From a virus: DNA of 22,556 nucleotides. The translations under genes and the position numbers were made by a program. The notes beneath the pieces were generated by a model, which was given only the letters and a program-made list of their open reading frames with translations, had not been told where the DNA came from and did not search any database. The DNA is taken from positions 1 to 22,556 of IMG/VR virus record IMGVR_UViG_3300022913_000009; one strand, 5' to 3'. The number at the start of each line of letters is the position of its first letter. The stretch's first letter is position 1. This document shows, in pieces, positions 4,368 to 12,074 of the stretch.

Positions 4368-4637
4368 TCAAGTGGATTCCTCATGGGGTCGTACTTGTTT
4401 GATTTCTCTTATGCAACCGAGTGGTATGCAGTTGACATCGCCTACGAGTTCGCCGTCGAACTCAACGGAGGAGGTGATGGTGAGGTATTTGGGTGTTTTG
4501 GCGAGTATCCAGCCGACTGAGTGCATGATCCCTGGCTTGAGTTCCCGTGCTTCTTCCTCATCGCTCCATGTTTCCTCTAATGCGGCGGTATCCTCCCAGA
4601 TGACGACAACGAGTTCGGGTTTAGGGTTCGATTCCAT
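4368..4637 (-). CDS. Conserved phage protein (SVGWIL / GDVNCIPLGCI), 89 aa
   Basis: The protein carries motifs typical of a common small phage family: VVVIWEDTAALEETW (about residues 10-24), MHSVGWILAKTPKYLTITSS (38-57), and VGDVNCIPLGCIREIKQ (65-81). This suggests a compact alpha/beta or all-beta fold with two conserved cysteines, at about 69 and 74. The function of the family is unknown to me. The start overlaps the end of the HAD gene by 17 bases with only a weak GAAG upstream, so it probably relies on coupling. Confidence 0.75.
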   Translation of the reverse strand: MESNPKPELVVVIWEDTAALEETWSDEEEARELKPGIMHSVGWILAKTPKYLTITSSVEFDGELVGDVNCIPLGCIREIKQVRPHEEST

Positions 4638-4929
4638 GTTTCTTCAGATCCTCTGGGCTGATGTGTACCATCCAGGGGTTATCGTCGATCCAGATGTCGA
4701 ACTCTTCCCCTTGTTCCCGGCAATAGGGCTTCTTGGCTCTTCCGCTGGTGAAGATGATAGGGACCGAGTGCCCGAGGAAGTAGGGTATTTCGTCTTTGGA
4801 TGATTTGCGAGGGGGTCTTGCAGTGACGACATAGACCTCGATGCTGTGCATTTTGCAGAGGTTTACGAAATCTTCCCAGAATGGCGGTGCCTTGGTGATG
4901 GTGCCGTCATAGTCGAGGGCTATTCTCAT
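4621..4929 (-). CDS. HAD-superfamily phosphatase-like protein, 102 aa
   Basis: The haloacid dehalogenase signature is clear. Motif I is LDYDGT, with nucleophile Asp6 and acid/base Asp8. Motif II is VVTAR, with Thr36. A lysine at 66 or 67 could be motif III. Motif IV is WIDDNP, with Asp82 and Asp83, which would bind magnesium. At 102 residues there is no room for a cap domain. Small phage HADs of this kind are predicted nucleotide or polynucleotide 5'/3' phosphatases, but the substrate here is not evident. The ATG follows AAAGGGAAGACG and overlaps the upstream acidic gene by 23 bases. Confidence 0.88.
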   Translation of the reverse strand: MRIALDYDGTITKAPPFWEDFVNLCKMHSIEVYVVTARPPRKSSKDEIPYFLGHSVPIIFTSGRAKKPYCREQGEEFDIWIDDNPWMVHISPEDLKKHGIEP

Positions 4930-5164
4930 CGTCTTCCCTTTCTTCCCGGTTCATAATGTCTATGAAGAAAGCTAGGCTTTCGTCCATGAATCGTTCCATG
5001 AGTTTGCTTGTGAGGTGTATTTTCACTTGCTGGCGGTTGGAGGGCGAGGTGAACAGGAGTGCGAAGTTGTCGGTGTCTGGGTCGTACTTGAACCAGAACT
5101 CGACTCCTTCGGTGGGTTCGTTGTCGGCTGGCTGCATCCAACTGTTTCGTTCGCTTAATTCCAT
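4907..5164 (-). CDS. Conserved hypothetical phage protein, 85 aa
   Basis: The start is placed at 5164 (MELSERNSW) rather than at a longer in-frame option, because AAGGGGAATCAAGAC precedes it and the longer form would read back through the endonuclease gene. The protein has a beta-rich centre (GVEFWFKYDPDTDNFALLF), then SPSNRQQVKIHLTSKLMERFMDESLAFFIDIM, and a very acidic tail (REEREDDENSP). This resembles small phage proteins of unknown role found near recombination genes. It overlaps the endonuclease stop upstream by 10 bases and the HAD start downstream. Confidence 0.7.
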   Translation of the reverse strand: MELSERNSWMQPADNEPTEGVEFWFKYDPDTDNFALLFTSPSNRQQVKIHLTSKLMERFMDESLAFFIDIMNREEREDDENSPRL

Positions 5165-5682
5165 GTCTTGATTCCCCTTTTTGTGAGATAGGGCAGGATT
5201 ATCTCGATTGCCGCTCCTTCTCCCCATGTCCCAAACAGCGTGTTCAGTGCCATGCAGATGATTCGGCAGTTCTCTTTCGTGTACCCTAGTTCTGGAATGA
5301 TTCTATCAATAGTGGGGGTTCGTGGGGAGAGTTGGCCCGACTTGGATTGAAGGTCAAAGGGCACTCCTGAGGCTTCACAGGTTCCAAGTTGGATTCTTTT
5401 TTTGACCCATTCGATATCTAGCCCGAACTCCATAGCCTTGAGTTTGGCTCTCCTTTTTGCCCCATGAAGGAGACGCAAAGACCTGTGCTGGATATTCGTC
5501 CTGAGCCTTCTCCTGTTGCATATTTTGCAGATTCTCAGGTGTCGGGTCTGGTTGGCCTTCTGGTCCCAGAAGAACTGGAAGTGCTTTTTGTCCAGGGGCA
5601 GGACTTGTTGGCATTGACTACACTGGAGGGTTTCTATGGGTTTGCCTTGAAAGCGGAGAGGGAGGCCAAATGCCGCACCAAT
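5155..5682 (-). CDS. Endonuclease VII/HNH-like nuclease, 175 aa, AUU start
   Basis: Read from ATT at 5682, the product has two CxxC pairs (residues 21/24 and 52/55), the expected zinc-binding frame of recombination endonuclease VII-type proteins. A basic linker (NRRRLRTNIQHRS) follows, then an HNH-like core: CEASGVPFDL near 102-111, SPRTPTIDRI with Asp126, GYTKEN at 133-138 and ALNTLFGTWGE. Such enzymes resolve branched DNA before packaging. No ATG, GTG or TTG lies in frame upstream of the zinc region; the first is a TTG at 5478, which would delete it. GGAGAGGGGGG lies just before ATT, and an in-frame TAA precedes it. The start is inferred. Confidence 0.8.
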   Translation of the reverse strand: MGAAFGLPLRFQGKPIETLQCSQCQQVLPLDKKHFQFFWDQKANQTRHLRICKICNRRRLRTNIQHRSLRLLHGAKRRAKLKAMEFGLDIEWVKKRIQLGTCEASGVPFDLQSKSGQLSPRTPTIDRIIPELGYTKENCRIICMALNTLFGTWGEGAAIEIILPYLTKRGIKTWN

Positions 5683-5713
5683 GAAAACCCCCCTCTCCGG
5701 GAAATGGCAAGGT

Positions 5714-5938
5714 TCACAGGATTATTCCTGGCTGCTTGTGTAGTCGATTCTGGATCATGTTCCGGACCTCAAGCAATCTGTGCTTCTGCTTCTGGTTGGA
5801 GATCTGTTGCTCATGGATTTCGAGAAGGCAAAGGTCCAGCGATTTCTTTATGTCGTTCAGTTCCGTGTCTTTTTGAACTCTTTTAATCGTGGCGACTTTG
5901 GCATTTCTTTTCTTGCTTCTCTTTCTAGACCTTGCCAT
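5714..5938 (-). CDS. Basic coiled-coil protein, 74 aa
   Basis: The N-terminus is strongly basic (MARSRKRSKKRNAKVATIKR), followed by a long amphipathic helix with leucine/isoleucine heptads (LNDIKKSLDLCLLEIHEQQI onward to VRNMIQNRL). A small DNA-binding dimer is a reasonable guess. A longer start at 5959 (adding MEGDPPK) is possible but lacks a ribosome binding site; the 5938 ATG has GGAGGGAG about 11-13 bases upstream. The first 82 bases overlap the end of the preceding gene in another frame. The TGA stop is about 30 bases before the endonuclease start. Confidence 0.62.
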   Translation of the reverse strand: MARSRKRSKKRNAKVATIKRVQKDTELNDIKKSLDLCLLEIHEQQISNQKQKHRLLEVRNMIQNRLHKQPGIIL

Positions 5939-6246
5939 TTTTGGTGGATCTCCCTCCATAGTGAAATAAGGAACGAACTGGTTTCAATGGGCAGCTTCAG
6001 CCCTTCTTTAACGATGTCGATAAAGCGGAAGTCGTTATTGCTAGAGGTGTCTACGACCCATGTGGAGTCATTGTACTCAGATGACTGAAAGATTGTTTTC
6101 TTGTTTCCGGACTTGACCCAGAACTCCAAGGGCTTGAGTGCCCCATTCTCGAACGGAATGAAGAATCCCAGTTTGTAAGATTGGCCCTCGGAAGATTGAT
6201 AGGTGTGCTGGTGGTAGACTTCCAGCCCGGATTTGTCCTTGTCCAT
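5857..6246 (-). CDS. Hypothetical protein, first gene of leftward unit, 129 aa
   Basis: The preferred start is the ATG at 6246 (MDKDKSGLEV), preceded by GGCGAGG at good spacing; an upstream ATG at 6279 (MYIAHEGEAKP) would add 11 residues but has no clear ribosome binding site. Predicted strands dominate (GLEVYHQHTY, SYKLGFFIPFENG, LKPLEFWVKSG, IFQSSEYND), then a helical, basic C-terminus. The QSSEYNDSTWVVDTSSN section recalls single-strand-binding or recombination accessory proteins, but this is not strong enough to name it. It is divergent from the plus-strand terminase block, about 50-85 bases away. Confidence 0.62.
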   Translation of the reverse strand: MDKDKSGLEVYHQHTYQSSEGQSYKLGFFIPFENGALKPLEFWVKSGNKKTIFQSSEYNDSTWVVDTSSNNDFRFIDIVKEGLKLPIETSSFLISLWREIHQKWQGLEREARKEMPKSPRLKEFKKTRN

Positions 6247-6330
6247 TGGTTTTGCCTCGCCTTCGTGGGCAATATACATCTTTTGGTTTCGTTTTCAATA
6301 GCGTAGGATTTGACTCGTCAGTAATAGAAA

Positions 6331-7056
6331 GTGACAATCAGAGTGAAAGACCCCCCCAAGGAACTGAAGGCTCCAGAGAAAGTTGCGAACAAAGTCCTGA
6401 AGAGACTCAAGGACAAGTCTGACGCAGGAGCCATGTGGCTTATGGGGCTGGACCCCATTCGTAAACACCAACTCGTGGACTTTGCCGGACAACTTTCGCA
6501 ACTGGTCCCCATGAGCATGAGCCAATCAACAGAGAAAGAGTTCATCGCTCGACTCGCAAGTGTGGGCCATTACCAGTCGGCAGTGAAGATGTTCAAGAGA
6601 CTGGTGGGGGATATTCAGGGCTGGCTCGGTCCCTACGAGATATGGTGGTCCCATAGGTATTGCCACTACTACACCAAGTACCTGCGAAGGGGACATGACG
6701 AAGAAGAGGCCAGGGGGCTGGTTGCCAAGAAACTCAATGTCGATCTCAATGTACTCCTTTCCCGTGTTTCCCGCAGGGACATCAACACCATTATCAATAT
6801 GCTCTTGCTCAAGGCAGCAGAAGAGTCAGAGGGCCACATCGCTATGAGTGTGGCGATCCGTGCCAGTGAGGGTTCGGTGAAGGACACTGAGTTGTTCTAT
6901 CGCTATGTGAAGCGTAAAGAAGCAGACCTTGGTGGGGATAAGGAACTAGACCCGACCGTGATGACAGAAGAGGAACTGCTAGCCCATATCAAGAAGATGA
7001 AGAAGCAAATGGGAGTGGTGGGCACTTCCGTGACAATGGAGGAGCCAGATGATTAA
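6331..7056 (+). CDS. Probable terminase small subunit, up to 241 aa
   Basis: The call rests mainly on position, directly upstream of the large terminase with only a 56-aa gene between, and on a mostly helical composition. A central segment (RRGHDEEEARGLVAKKLNVD then VLLSRVSRRDINTIINMLL) could be the DNA-binding or oligomerising region. The C-terminus is charged and coiled-coil-like (EEELLAHIKKMKKQM). Start codon choice is poor: GTG at 6331 or GTG at 6343, neither with a good ribosome binding site, and TAG at 6325 blocks any extension. Its role would be to recognise viral DNA and regulate the motor. Its last codons overlap the next ATG. Confidence 0.55.
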   Translation: MTIRVKDPPKELKAPEKVANKVLKRLKDKSDAGAMWLMGLDPIRKHQLVDFAGQLSQLVPMSMSQSTEKEFIARLASVGHYQSAVKMFKRLVGDIQGWLGPYEIWWSHRYCHYYTKYLRRGHDEEEARGLVAKKLNVDLNVLLSRVSRRDINTIINMLLLKAAEESEGHIAMSVAIRASEGSVKDTELFYRYVKRKEADLGGDKELDPTVMTEEELLAHIKKMKKQMGVVGTSVTMEEPDD

Positions 7057-7219
7057 AGAGTGCCCTCGCTGCCAAGGGTCCGGTCGAGGCAAAGGTCGTT
7101 TCCTTATTGTCCATGTTCAGACCACGACATTGCGTGGAGCGAGAGAGTTCAGGCCAATTCGCTCCTGTCGTCAGTTGTCAACCAGGGATAAGCCTTGTGG
7201 CTATTGGGAGTGGTTCTAG
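7049..7219 (+). CDS. CxxC zinc-binding mini-protein, 56 aa
   Basis: The frame reads MIKECPRCQGSGRGKGRFLI and ends RDKPCGYWEWF. Cys5 and Cys8 with the following QGSGRGKG match the CxxCxGxGxG element of DnaJ-type zinc centres. Cys40 and Cys50 (SCRQ..., KPCGYW) could supply the second half, giving a four-cysteine site. The ATG follows GGAGG, overlaps the end of the preceding gene by 8 bases, and its TAG is immediately followed by the ATG of the large terminase. The position between the terminase subunits suggests a packaging accessory role, which is inferred only. Confidence 0.72.
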   Translation: MIKECPRCQGSGRGKGRFLIVHVQTTTLRGAREFRPIRSCRQLSTRDKPCGYWEWF

Positions 7220-8632
7220 ATGGAACATGGCGATCTGGTTGACGAATACAAGCAACTCAAGGAACAAGCTCAAGTCTTCAAGGAAGCCCCCTTCTTCTTC
7301 TTTGAACCTTACGGACAACAGACAGAGTTCTTGGAGCATCCTGCCCAGATCCGTTTGATTACTGGAGGGAACCGTACAGGCAAGTCAACGGTTGGCGTTG
7401 TCGAGGTGCTGGCTCATTGCATGGGGTTCAGGCATGACGGGACGAGGAAGAACCTTCCAACCCCTCCTGTGGATATCTTGGCTATGGTCAATGATCGCAG
7501 GAAAGCGGTAGACAAGATCTTGATGAAGAAGATCAAGGAGTTCTCGGCCAAGGGTTGGATTGAACACACGAAGAATGGGACGGACGGATACCCGGAGATC
7601 CTCCGCTTCTCGAACGGCTCACGGCTCTACATCGGTTCTTATATGCAAGACCCTTCCACCTATGAGGGTCACGACTGGCATGGTGTCTGGTTTGATGAGC
7701 CTCCACCTCGCCCGATGTTCGTGGCAGTTCGCCGTGGTTGCTTGGATCATGGTGGGCGAATCTGGTTTACTCTGACCCCACTGAGTTGTCCTTGGATTTA
7801 TAACGAGATTGCTTCGAGGGCAGACGGCATAAGGATTGCGGATTTCCATCTAGACTTGATGAACAATCCATATATCCCCGAGAAGGAGAAACTTTCCTTC
7901 ATAGAGGATTTGACTCCTGAAGAGATTGAATCAAGGGTTCACGGCAAGTTCAGTCACTTGTCTGGTTCGATCTTCCCTGAGTTTAGCCGTGAGACTCATG
8001 TGGTTCCGGGGTTCGAGATTCCAGAGTCATGGCCTCGCTTCCTGGTGATGGACCCGCATGATCGTCGTCCGTGCTACATGGCATGGTTTGCGATCAATCC
8101 GAAGAACCAGTTGTTTTGCTACCGTGAGTGGCCTCACGATCCTTTCCACTCGATCAAGACCTGTCGCAACTCTGTCCGTGACTATGTTTCGATTATCCGT
8201 ACAGAGGAGGGGAAAGAGTCTATCTATGAGAGGATCATTGACCCAAACTTCGGCAAGACTCCTTCGGTGTTTACAGGGAGGACACTGATAGAGGAGTATG
8301 AGGACCACAACCTTGATTTCTACGCAGAGATCAACAATGACCTGTCACTTGGTCACCAGAGGATTCACGAGGCTTTGAGGACAGATATTGGTGAGCCAAA
8401 GTTTCTGGTCTTCGAGGGTTGCCGTAACATGACTTGGGCCTTTGAGAACTACATTTGGAATCAGAAGGACATGGAGTCAGAGTATGGGGCGAAGGAGAGA
8501 CCAGGGGATGCGGGCAAGGACATGATTGACACGCTTCGCTACCTCTTGGACTTCGAGCCTCAGTTCAGTATGGGGCAATCAGTAAGTGTTGAAGAAACCA
8601 GGGATCTTGGAGTTACGGGGTATGGGGGCTAA
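7220..8632 (+). CDS. terL: Terminase large subunit (packaging ATPase and nuclease), 470 aa
   Basis: The ATPase domain has a Walker A motif GGNRTGKST at residues 49-57, a Walker B motif with its catalytic glutamate in VWFDEPP (156-162), and a coupling motif-like IWFTLTP (181-187). The nuclease half contains three acidic positions in the expected order: Asp278 in LVMDPHD, Asp341 in IIDPNFG and Asp434/Asp437 in DMIDTLRYLL. The length of 470 residues is normal for phage large terminases. It drives DNA into the prohead through the portal encoded next. The gene starts one base after the stop of the mini-protein, and its TAA abuts the portal ATG. Confidence 0.95.
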   Translation: MEHGDLVDEYKQLKEQAQVFKEAPFFFFEPYGQQTEFLEHPAQIRLITGGNRTGKSTVGVVEVLAHCMGFRHDGTRKNLPTPPVDILAMVNDRRKAVDKILMKKIKEFSAKGWIEHTKNGTDGYPEILRFSNGSRLYIGSYMQDPSTYEGHDWHGVWFDEPPPRPMFVAVRRGCLDHGGRIWFTLTPLSCPWIYNEIASRADGIRIADFHLDLMNNPYIPEKEKLSFIEDLTPEEIESRVHGKFSHLSGSIFPEFSRETHVVPGFEIPESWPRFLVMDPHDRRPCYMAWFAINPKNQLFCYREWPHDPFHSIKTCRNSVRDYVSIIRTEEGKESIYERIIDPNFGKTPSVFTGRTLIEEYEDHNLDFYAEINNDLSLGHQRIHEALRTDIGEPKFLVFEGCRNMTWAFENYIWNQKDMESEYGAKERPGDAGKDMIDTLRYLLDFEPQFSMGQSVSVEETRDLGVTGYGG

Positions 8633-10861
8633 ATGGAAAAACATCCAGAGAGCAGGGGTATAGACCTTGCTCCTCAAATCAAAAACGAGACGGTCATTGA
8701 TCTGGTTCAGCAGGTTGAGAAAGCCATAGGAGATCGTTCTCAGTGGGAGAACAAGCAAAGAGTCTTTTACGAGAGACGCTTTGGTATCCGTGGGGAAAAG
8801 AACTTCCCTTGGCCGGGTTCCTCCAACATCAACATTCCGTTGATTGACAAGACGATACGCCGTCAGAAGCCCCTCTATGTGAGTGCGGTTTTCGGTGTGA
8901 ACCCTGTGTTGTCGATTGAGACTCTGGGGGAAGCTGCCCCTGAGAGAGCGAGAAGGATAGAGAACTTCTATGATTGGTTGATCCGCTACAAGATGGATCG
9001 TTGCCGTGAGACTCAGATCCAATCAATAGATCACTTCCTTACCTACGGTCAGTCTTACATCAAGGCTGTCTGGGACCACCAGACTGAGAGGAAGACCAGG
9101 ACTCTGGACCTTTCTTTCTTGCCTGAAGATGTGGACCGGAGCGAAGTGACGGATGAGGACTTCATTCAACTGGCTCCACAGATGGGGTTGGACCTCAAGA
9201 ACAAAGAGGACCGCATTGCCTTTGAGTCTGTCCTCAAGCAGTTCCGTGACGGCAAGGAGTTCCTGAAGGTTTCCCTGCAGGTGGTGAAACAGAATGCTCC
9301 TGCTTGGCACTTCGTTGATTCGAGGGATATTGTGGTTCCCTTCGATTCTTCCGACGAGATAGACACCTTGCCTTGGATCGCTCACCGAATGTTCCTGACT
9401 CCAGCGGAGATCAGGACCAGAGGTATCCAAGGAATGTATGACTCCGAGGTTGCCCAGAAGGTGGCGAAGGAGTCCAAGACTTCAGAGATTGCCAGCCGGG
9501 ACACTTCCTATGTGAACACATCTAGAACGGCACGAGAGGGCATCTCTTCCACTTCCTCTAGCGGTTCACACATTGAGGTTTACGAGATCTATTTCTACCA
9601 TGATATCAATGGTGACGGGTTGGAAGAGAAGTGCGTGATGACTATCAGTGCCAAGGGCAATGAAGTCTTGCGTCTGATCGAATACCCCTACGAGCATGGT
9701 GAGTGGCCCTTTACTCGTTTCGCTTACGAGATTACTGAGCCTCGCTGGTATGCCCCTCGTGGGATTCCTGAACTACTGCATGACCTCAATGCAGAGATCA
9801 ATGCCCAGCACAATGCCAAGCTCGACCGCATGACGATTCAAAATGCTCTGACCTTCAAGGTTAGAGAGGGTTCGGTTCGCAATCCTTCTCAGTTGCGTTT
9901 CCGTCCGGGTGGATACATTCCTGTCAGGCGTATGGACGATGTGCAGCCCATTACGCATCAGGTCATGGATTATTCATTCGAGGCTGAAGAGAGGACTCTC
10001 AAGGCTTACGCCGAGGAGTATGTCGGCATTCAGGATTTCGGAATCTCAAATGTGAACCAGAAGGTGGAGAGGAGGACTGCGGCGGAGGTTCAGGAGATTT
10101 CTCGCATGAGCCAGATGCAGGGAGCCTTGGACATCCAGATCTTCCAAGAGTCTATGAGGAGGCTGCATCGTCAGACCTTGTTCCTCTGGAGTCAGTACGG
10201 GGATATGTCGGTCATGGTGAACATTGACGGTCGTGAGCCTGTCATGTTCAACCGCTGGGATCTCTACTCTGACTTCGACCTGATTCCAACGGGTCGATTG
10301 GACAACATGGATCCGAGGGCACGGTCCCAGAAGGCACTAGCAGATATGCAGGTGGCTTCTTCTCCGAACTTCTCTCCCTTTATCAACTCCTATGAACTGG
10401 TCCGTGACTACTTCGAGAACAGTGACTACCGTTCTTCGAGGAGGTTGTTACGGGCACCGGGAGTCATGGAGGAAGACGCTGCCAGTGAGCAACTGACAGA
10501 GATTCAGTTCATGCAGACGATGAAGCAGGTTGCTCCGGTGGACCAGGGTGACGCACACCAGATTCACATGGAAGTCTTGCAGCAAGCGATTCAGGCGAAC
10601 ATGGAAGATCAGGAATTGGTCTTACTCTTGACGGGCCACATAGGTCTGCATATGTCCATGCTTGGAGACAACTCAGTGGTGGAACAGTTGCAGCAGCAGG
10701 GGGCAGAGGTTCAGCAGCAGGGGACAAGGATCTACATGACCTTCCCCGAGCAGGGTCCGATGGCTCAAGGGGCACCCCAAGAAGGGCCACCGCAAGAAGG
10801 GCCACCACAAGAGGCACCGCCACAAGAAGAACCGCAGCCTGAAGGGGAGGTAATGGCATGA
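8633..10861 (+). CDS. Portal protein, P22-like, 742 aa
   Basis: Length, position and motifs fit the large P22-type portal. The N-terminus has FPWPGSSNINIPLIDKTIRR (near residue 61). The stem and clip region includes EITEPRWYAPRGIPELLHDLNAEINAQHNAKLD, and a wing region follows. Dodecamers of this protein form the vertex through which DNA passes. DINGDGLEE at 324-332 resembles a calcium-binding loop (DxNxDG). The C-terminus is Gln/Glu/Pro-rich with repeats of PPQEG (from about 716). The start immediately follows the large terminase stop, and the last four bases overlap the next ATG. Confidence 0.92.
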   Translation: MEKHPESRGIDLAPQIKNETVIDLVQQVEKAIGDRSQWENKQRVFYERRFGIRGEKNFPWPGSSNINIPLIDKTIRRQKPLYVSAVFGVNPVLSIETLGEAAPERARRIENFYDWLIRYKMDRCRETQIQSIDHFLTYGQSYIKAVWDHQTERKTRTLDLSFLPEDVDRSEVTDEDFIQLAPQMGLDLKNKEDRIAFESVLKQFRDGKEFLKVSLQVVKQNAPAWHFVDSRDIVVPFDSSDEIDTLPWIAHRMFLTPAEIRTRGIQGMYDSEVAQKVAKESKTSEIASRDTSYVNTSRTAREGISSTSSSGSHIEVYEIYFYHDINGDGLEEKCVMTISAKGNEVLRLIEYPYEHGEWPFTRFAYEITEPRWYAPRGIPELLHDLNAEINAQHNAKLDRMTIQNALTFKVREGSVRNPSQLRFRPGGYIPVRRMDDVQPITHQVMDYSFEAEERTLKAYAEEYVGIQDFGISNVNQKVERRTAAEVQEISRMSQMQGALDIQIFQESMRRLHRQTLFLWSQYGDMSVMVNIDGREPVMFNRWDLYSDFDLIPTGRLDNMDPRARSQKALADMQVASSPNFSPFINSYELVRDYFENSDYRSSRRLLRAPGVMEEDAASEQLTEIQFMQTMKQVAPVDQGDAHQIHMEVLQQAIQANMEDQELVLLLTGHIGLHMSMLGDNSVVEQLQQQGAEVQQQGTRIYMTFPEQGPMAQGAPQEGPPQEGPPQEAPPQEEPQPEGEVMA

Positions 10862-11178
10862 GAATAGAGCAAGTGATTGAGGAGTATGGTCTTCAAAGCA
10901 AGGAGTTTCGGGGGTACTGGAGTGCCTTGGATGAGGATGGAACTCCTCAAACCTTAATGGGCCAAAAGAGGGCAGAGGAGCAGAGAAGGCTGGAAGCCCT
11001 TATCAGGGACCAGAGTTTGGCTTTTTTAATGGCAGTCCTTCAGCCTCTTCGGGAGCAATATCTTTCATCTGCTCTGACAGCCAGCGACCCCAAGGACATC
11101 TACGAAGCCCGTGGAGCGTATATGGCCTTTGAGGATATTGAGAACTACCTCTTGAATGTGTGTGCAGATCAGGATTAG
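10858..11178 (+). CDS. Small helical protein overlapping portal end, 106 aa
   Basis: The protein (MRIEQVIEEYGLQSKEFRGY and onward) is predominantly helical and charged, with a central segment LEALIRDQSLAFLMAVLQPLREQYL and a C-terminal acidic helix. Its ATG overlaps the portal TGA (ATGA), so translation is probably coupled. Small proteins at this spot in related phages are typically uncharacterised; a role as a portal or scaffold accessory is guesswork. A promoter-like sequence follows its stop. Confidence 0.75.
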   Translation: MRIEQVIEEYGLQSKEFRGYWSALDEDGTPQTLMGQKRAEEQRRLEALIRDQSLAFLMAVLQPLREQYLSSALTASDPKDIYEARGAYMAFEDIENYLLNVCADQD

Positions 11179-11180
11179 TA

Positions 11181-11208
11181 TTGACAGGTACCCGTCTTTG
11201 GGTGTAAC
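11181..11208 (+). promoter_or_regulatory. Sigma70-type promoter before scaffold and capsid genes
   Basis: A perfect -35 box TTGACA (11181-11186) is followed by 16 bases and TGTAAC (11203-11208, four of six -10 consensus bases). The predicted start near 11215 gives a leader of about 20 bases before the TTG start of the scaffold gene. Placing a promoter here would raise expression of scaffold and capsid relative to terminase and portal. Confidence 0.5.
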
Positions 11209-11237
11209 AAAAACCTAGATACCCTGAAGGGGGTTAC

Positions 11238-12047
11238 TTGGACGATACGAACACGGGCGTAGGTGGTGTCCCCGTCACCAACTCGGGCGTAACTGGCTCC
11301 CAGGATTCCAGTAGTGTCCCCCCGAACACAGTAGAGGCACAAACTCCTGCGAAGCAATTTGGTCAAGATGCACCAGCCTCGGACGCATCGCCGGGAACAG
11401 GGGATCGAAGGATTCCTTATGACCGTTTCAAAGAAGTTTACGACAAAATGAAAGGGTACGAGGCTCAGATACAGAGCCAACCAGGGATTCCAGTACAGCA
11501 ACCAGCGGGTGCGGTGCCTGACGCAATCGACGATGAGATCAGTCGGTGGACAAAGATAGCAGAGGATAGTTTCGACGATCCTCGAAAGTCTGTTGAAGCT
11601 GCTGATAACATTGCGAAGTTGCGGGCAACGCAGATCTCAAGCCAAACGATACAGGGACTCATGCAAGAGCAAGCGAGGGCATCGGCTGTTCAACAGTTTG
11701 ATGTGCAGAGGCAGCAAGCATGGGACCAAGCAAGGTCTGATTACCCAGAACTCAACAATCCTAAGTCGGATTTTTTCAAGGAAGCTGAGGCAGAATACCT
11801 CAGTGATCCGGGTCTTCAGGAACTCCCGACTGGAATGTTGAGGGCAGCAGAATCGACCTTTGCGAGATTGTCTCGTTTGGGTGGTGCCCCTTCTAGTAGC
11901 CAGCGTTTGGAAGGTGGGGTTCGCCCTGCCCCTCAGACGACACCACAGGCTGAAGAGGCGGCAGATCGGGCGGGCATTCAACCGGGCGATCCAAATTCGT
12001 TGTTGCGGTACTTGGAGAAACATCAACCCTGGAAAGACTCTCGTTAG
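11238..12047 (+). CDS. Scaffold-like protein, 269 aa, TTG start
   Basis: The protein lies between portal and major capsid gene, the usual scaffold position. It is low in complexity and disordered at its N-terminus (Gly/Val/Thr/Ser), followed by charged, glutamine-rich helices (DNIAKLRATQISSQTIQGLM and QQQAWDQARSDYPELNN), and ends with RYLEKHQPWKDSR. These fit a prohead scaffold that is later expelled or cleaved. No protease motif is visible. The start is TTG at 11238, with AAGGGGG five bases upstream; the first in-frame ATG lies far inside the gene. A SU10-type scaffold is the closest idea, but sequence identity cannot be judged here. Confidence 0.75.
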   Translation: MDDTNTGVGGVPVTNSGVTGSQDSSSVPPNTVEAQTPAKQFGQDAPASDASPGTGDRRIPYDRFKEVYDKMKGYEAQIQSQPGIPVQQPAGAVPDAIDDEISRWTKIAEDSFDDPRKSVEAADNIAKLRATQISSQTIQGLMQEQARASAVQQFDVQRQQAWDQARSDYPELNNPKSDFFKEAEAEYLSDPGLQELPTGMLRAAESTFARLSRLGGAPSSSQRLEGGVRPAPQTTPQAEEAADRAGIQPGDPNSLLRYLEKHQPWKDSR

Positions 12048-12074
12048 AGCCAGTGCCCATAAAAGGACATAACA

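Noticed and set aside
4363-4803. Plus-strand frame of 146 codons
   Set aside because: It is antisense to the HAD phosphatase and the conserved 89-aa gene, both of which have clear motifs.
5375-5614. Minus-strand ATG frame of 79 codons (MPTSPAPGQK)
   Set aside because: It overlaps the endonuclease in another frame; the endonuclease frame carries the paired CxxC motifs and the HNH-like core, so this one is a shadow.
6310-6338. Promoter-like TTGACT / 17 bases / GACAAT on the plus strand before the terminase block
   Set aside because: The predicted RNA start (about 6345) falls after both GTG start codons of the first gene, so it cannot serve that gene as annotated; the match may be chance.
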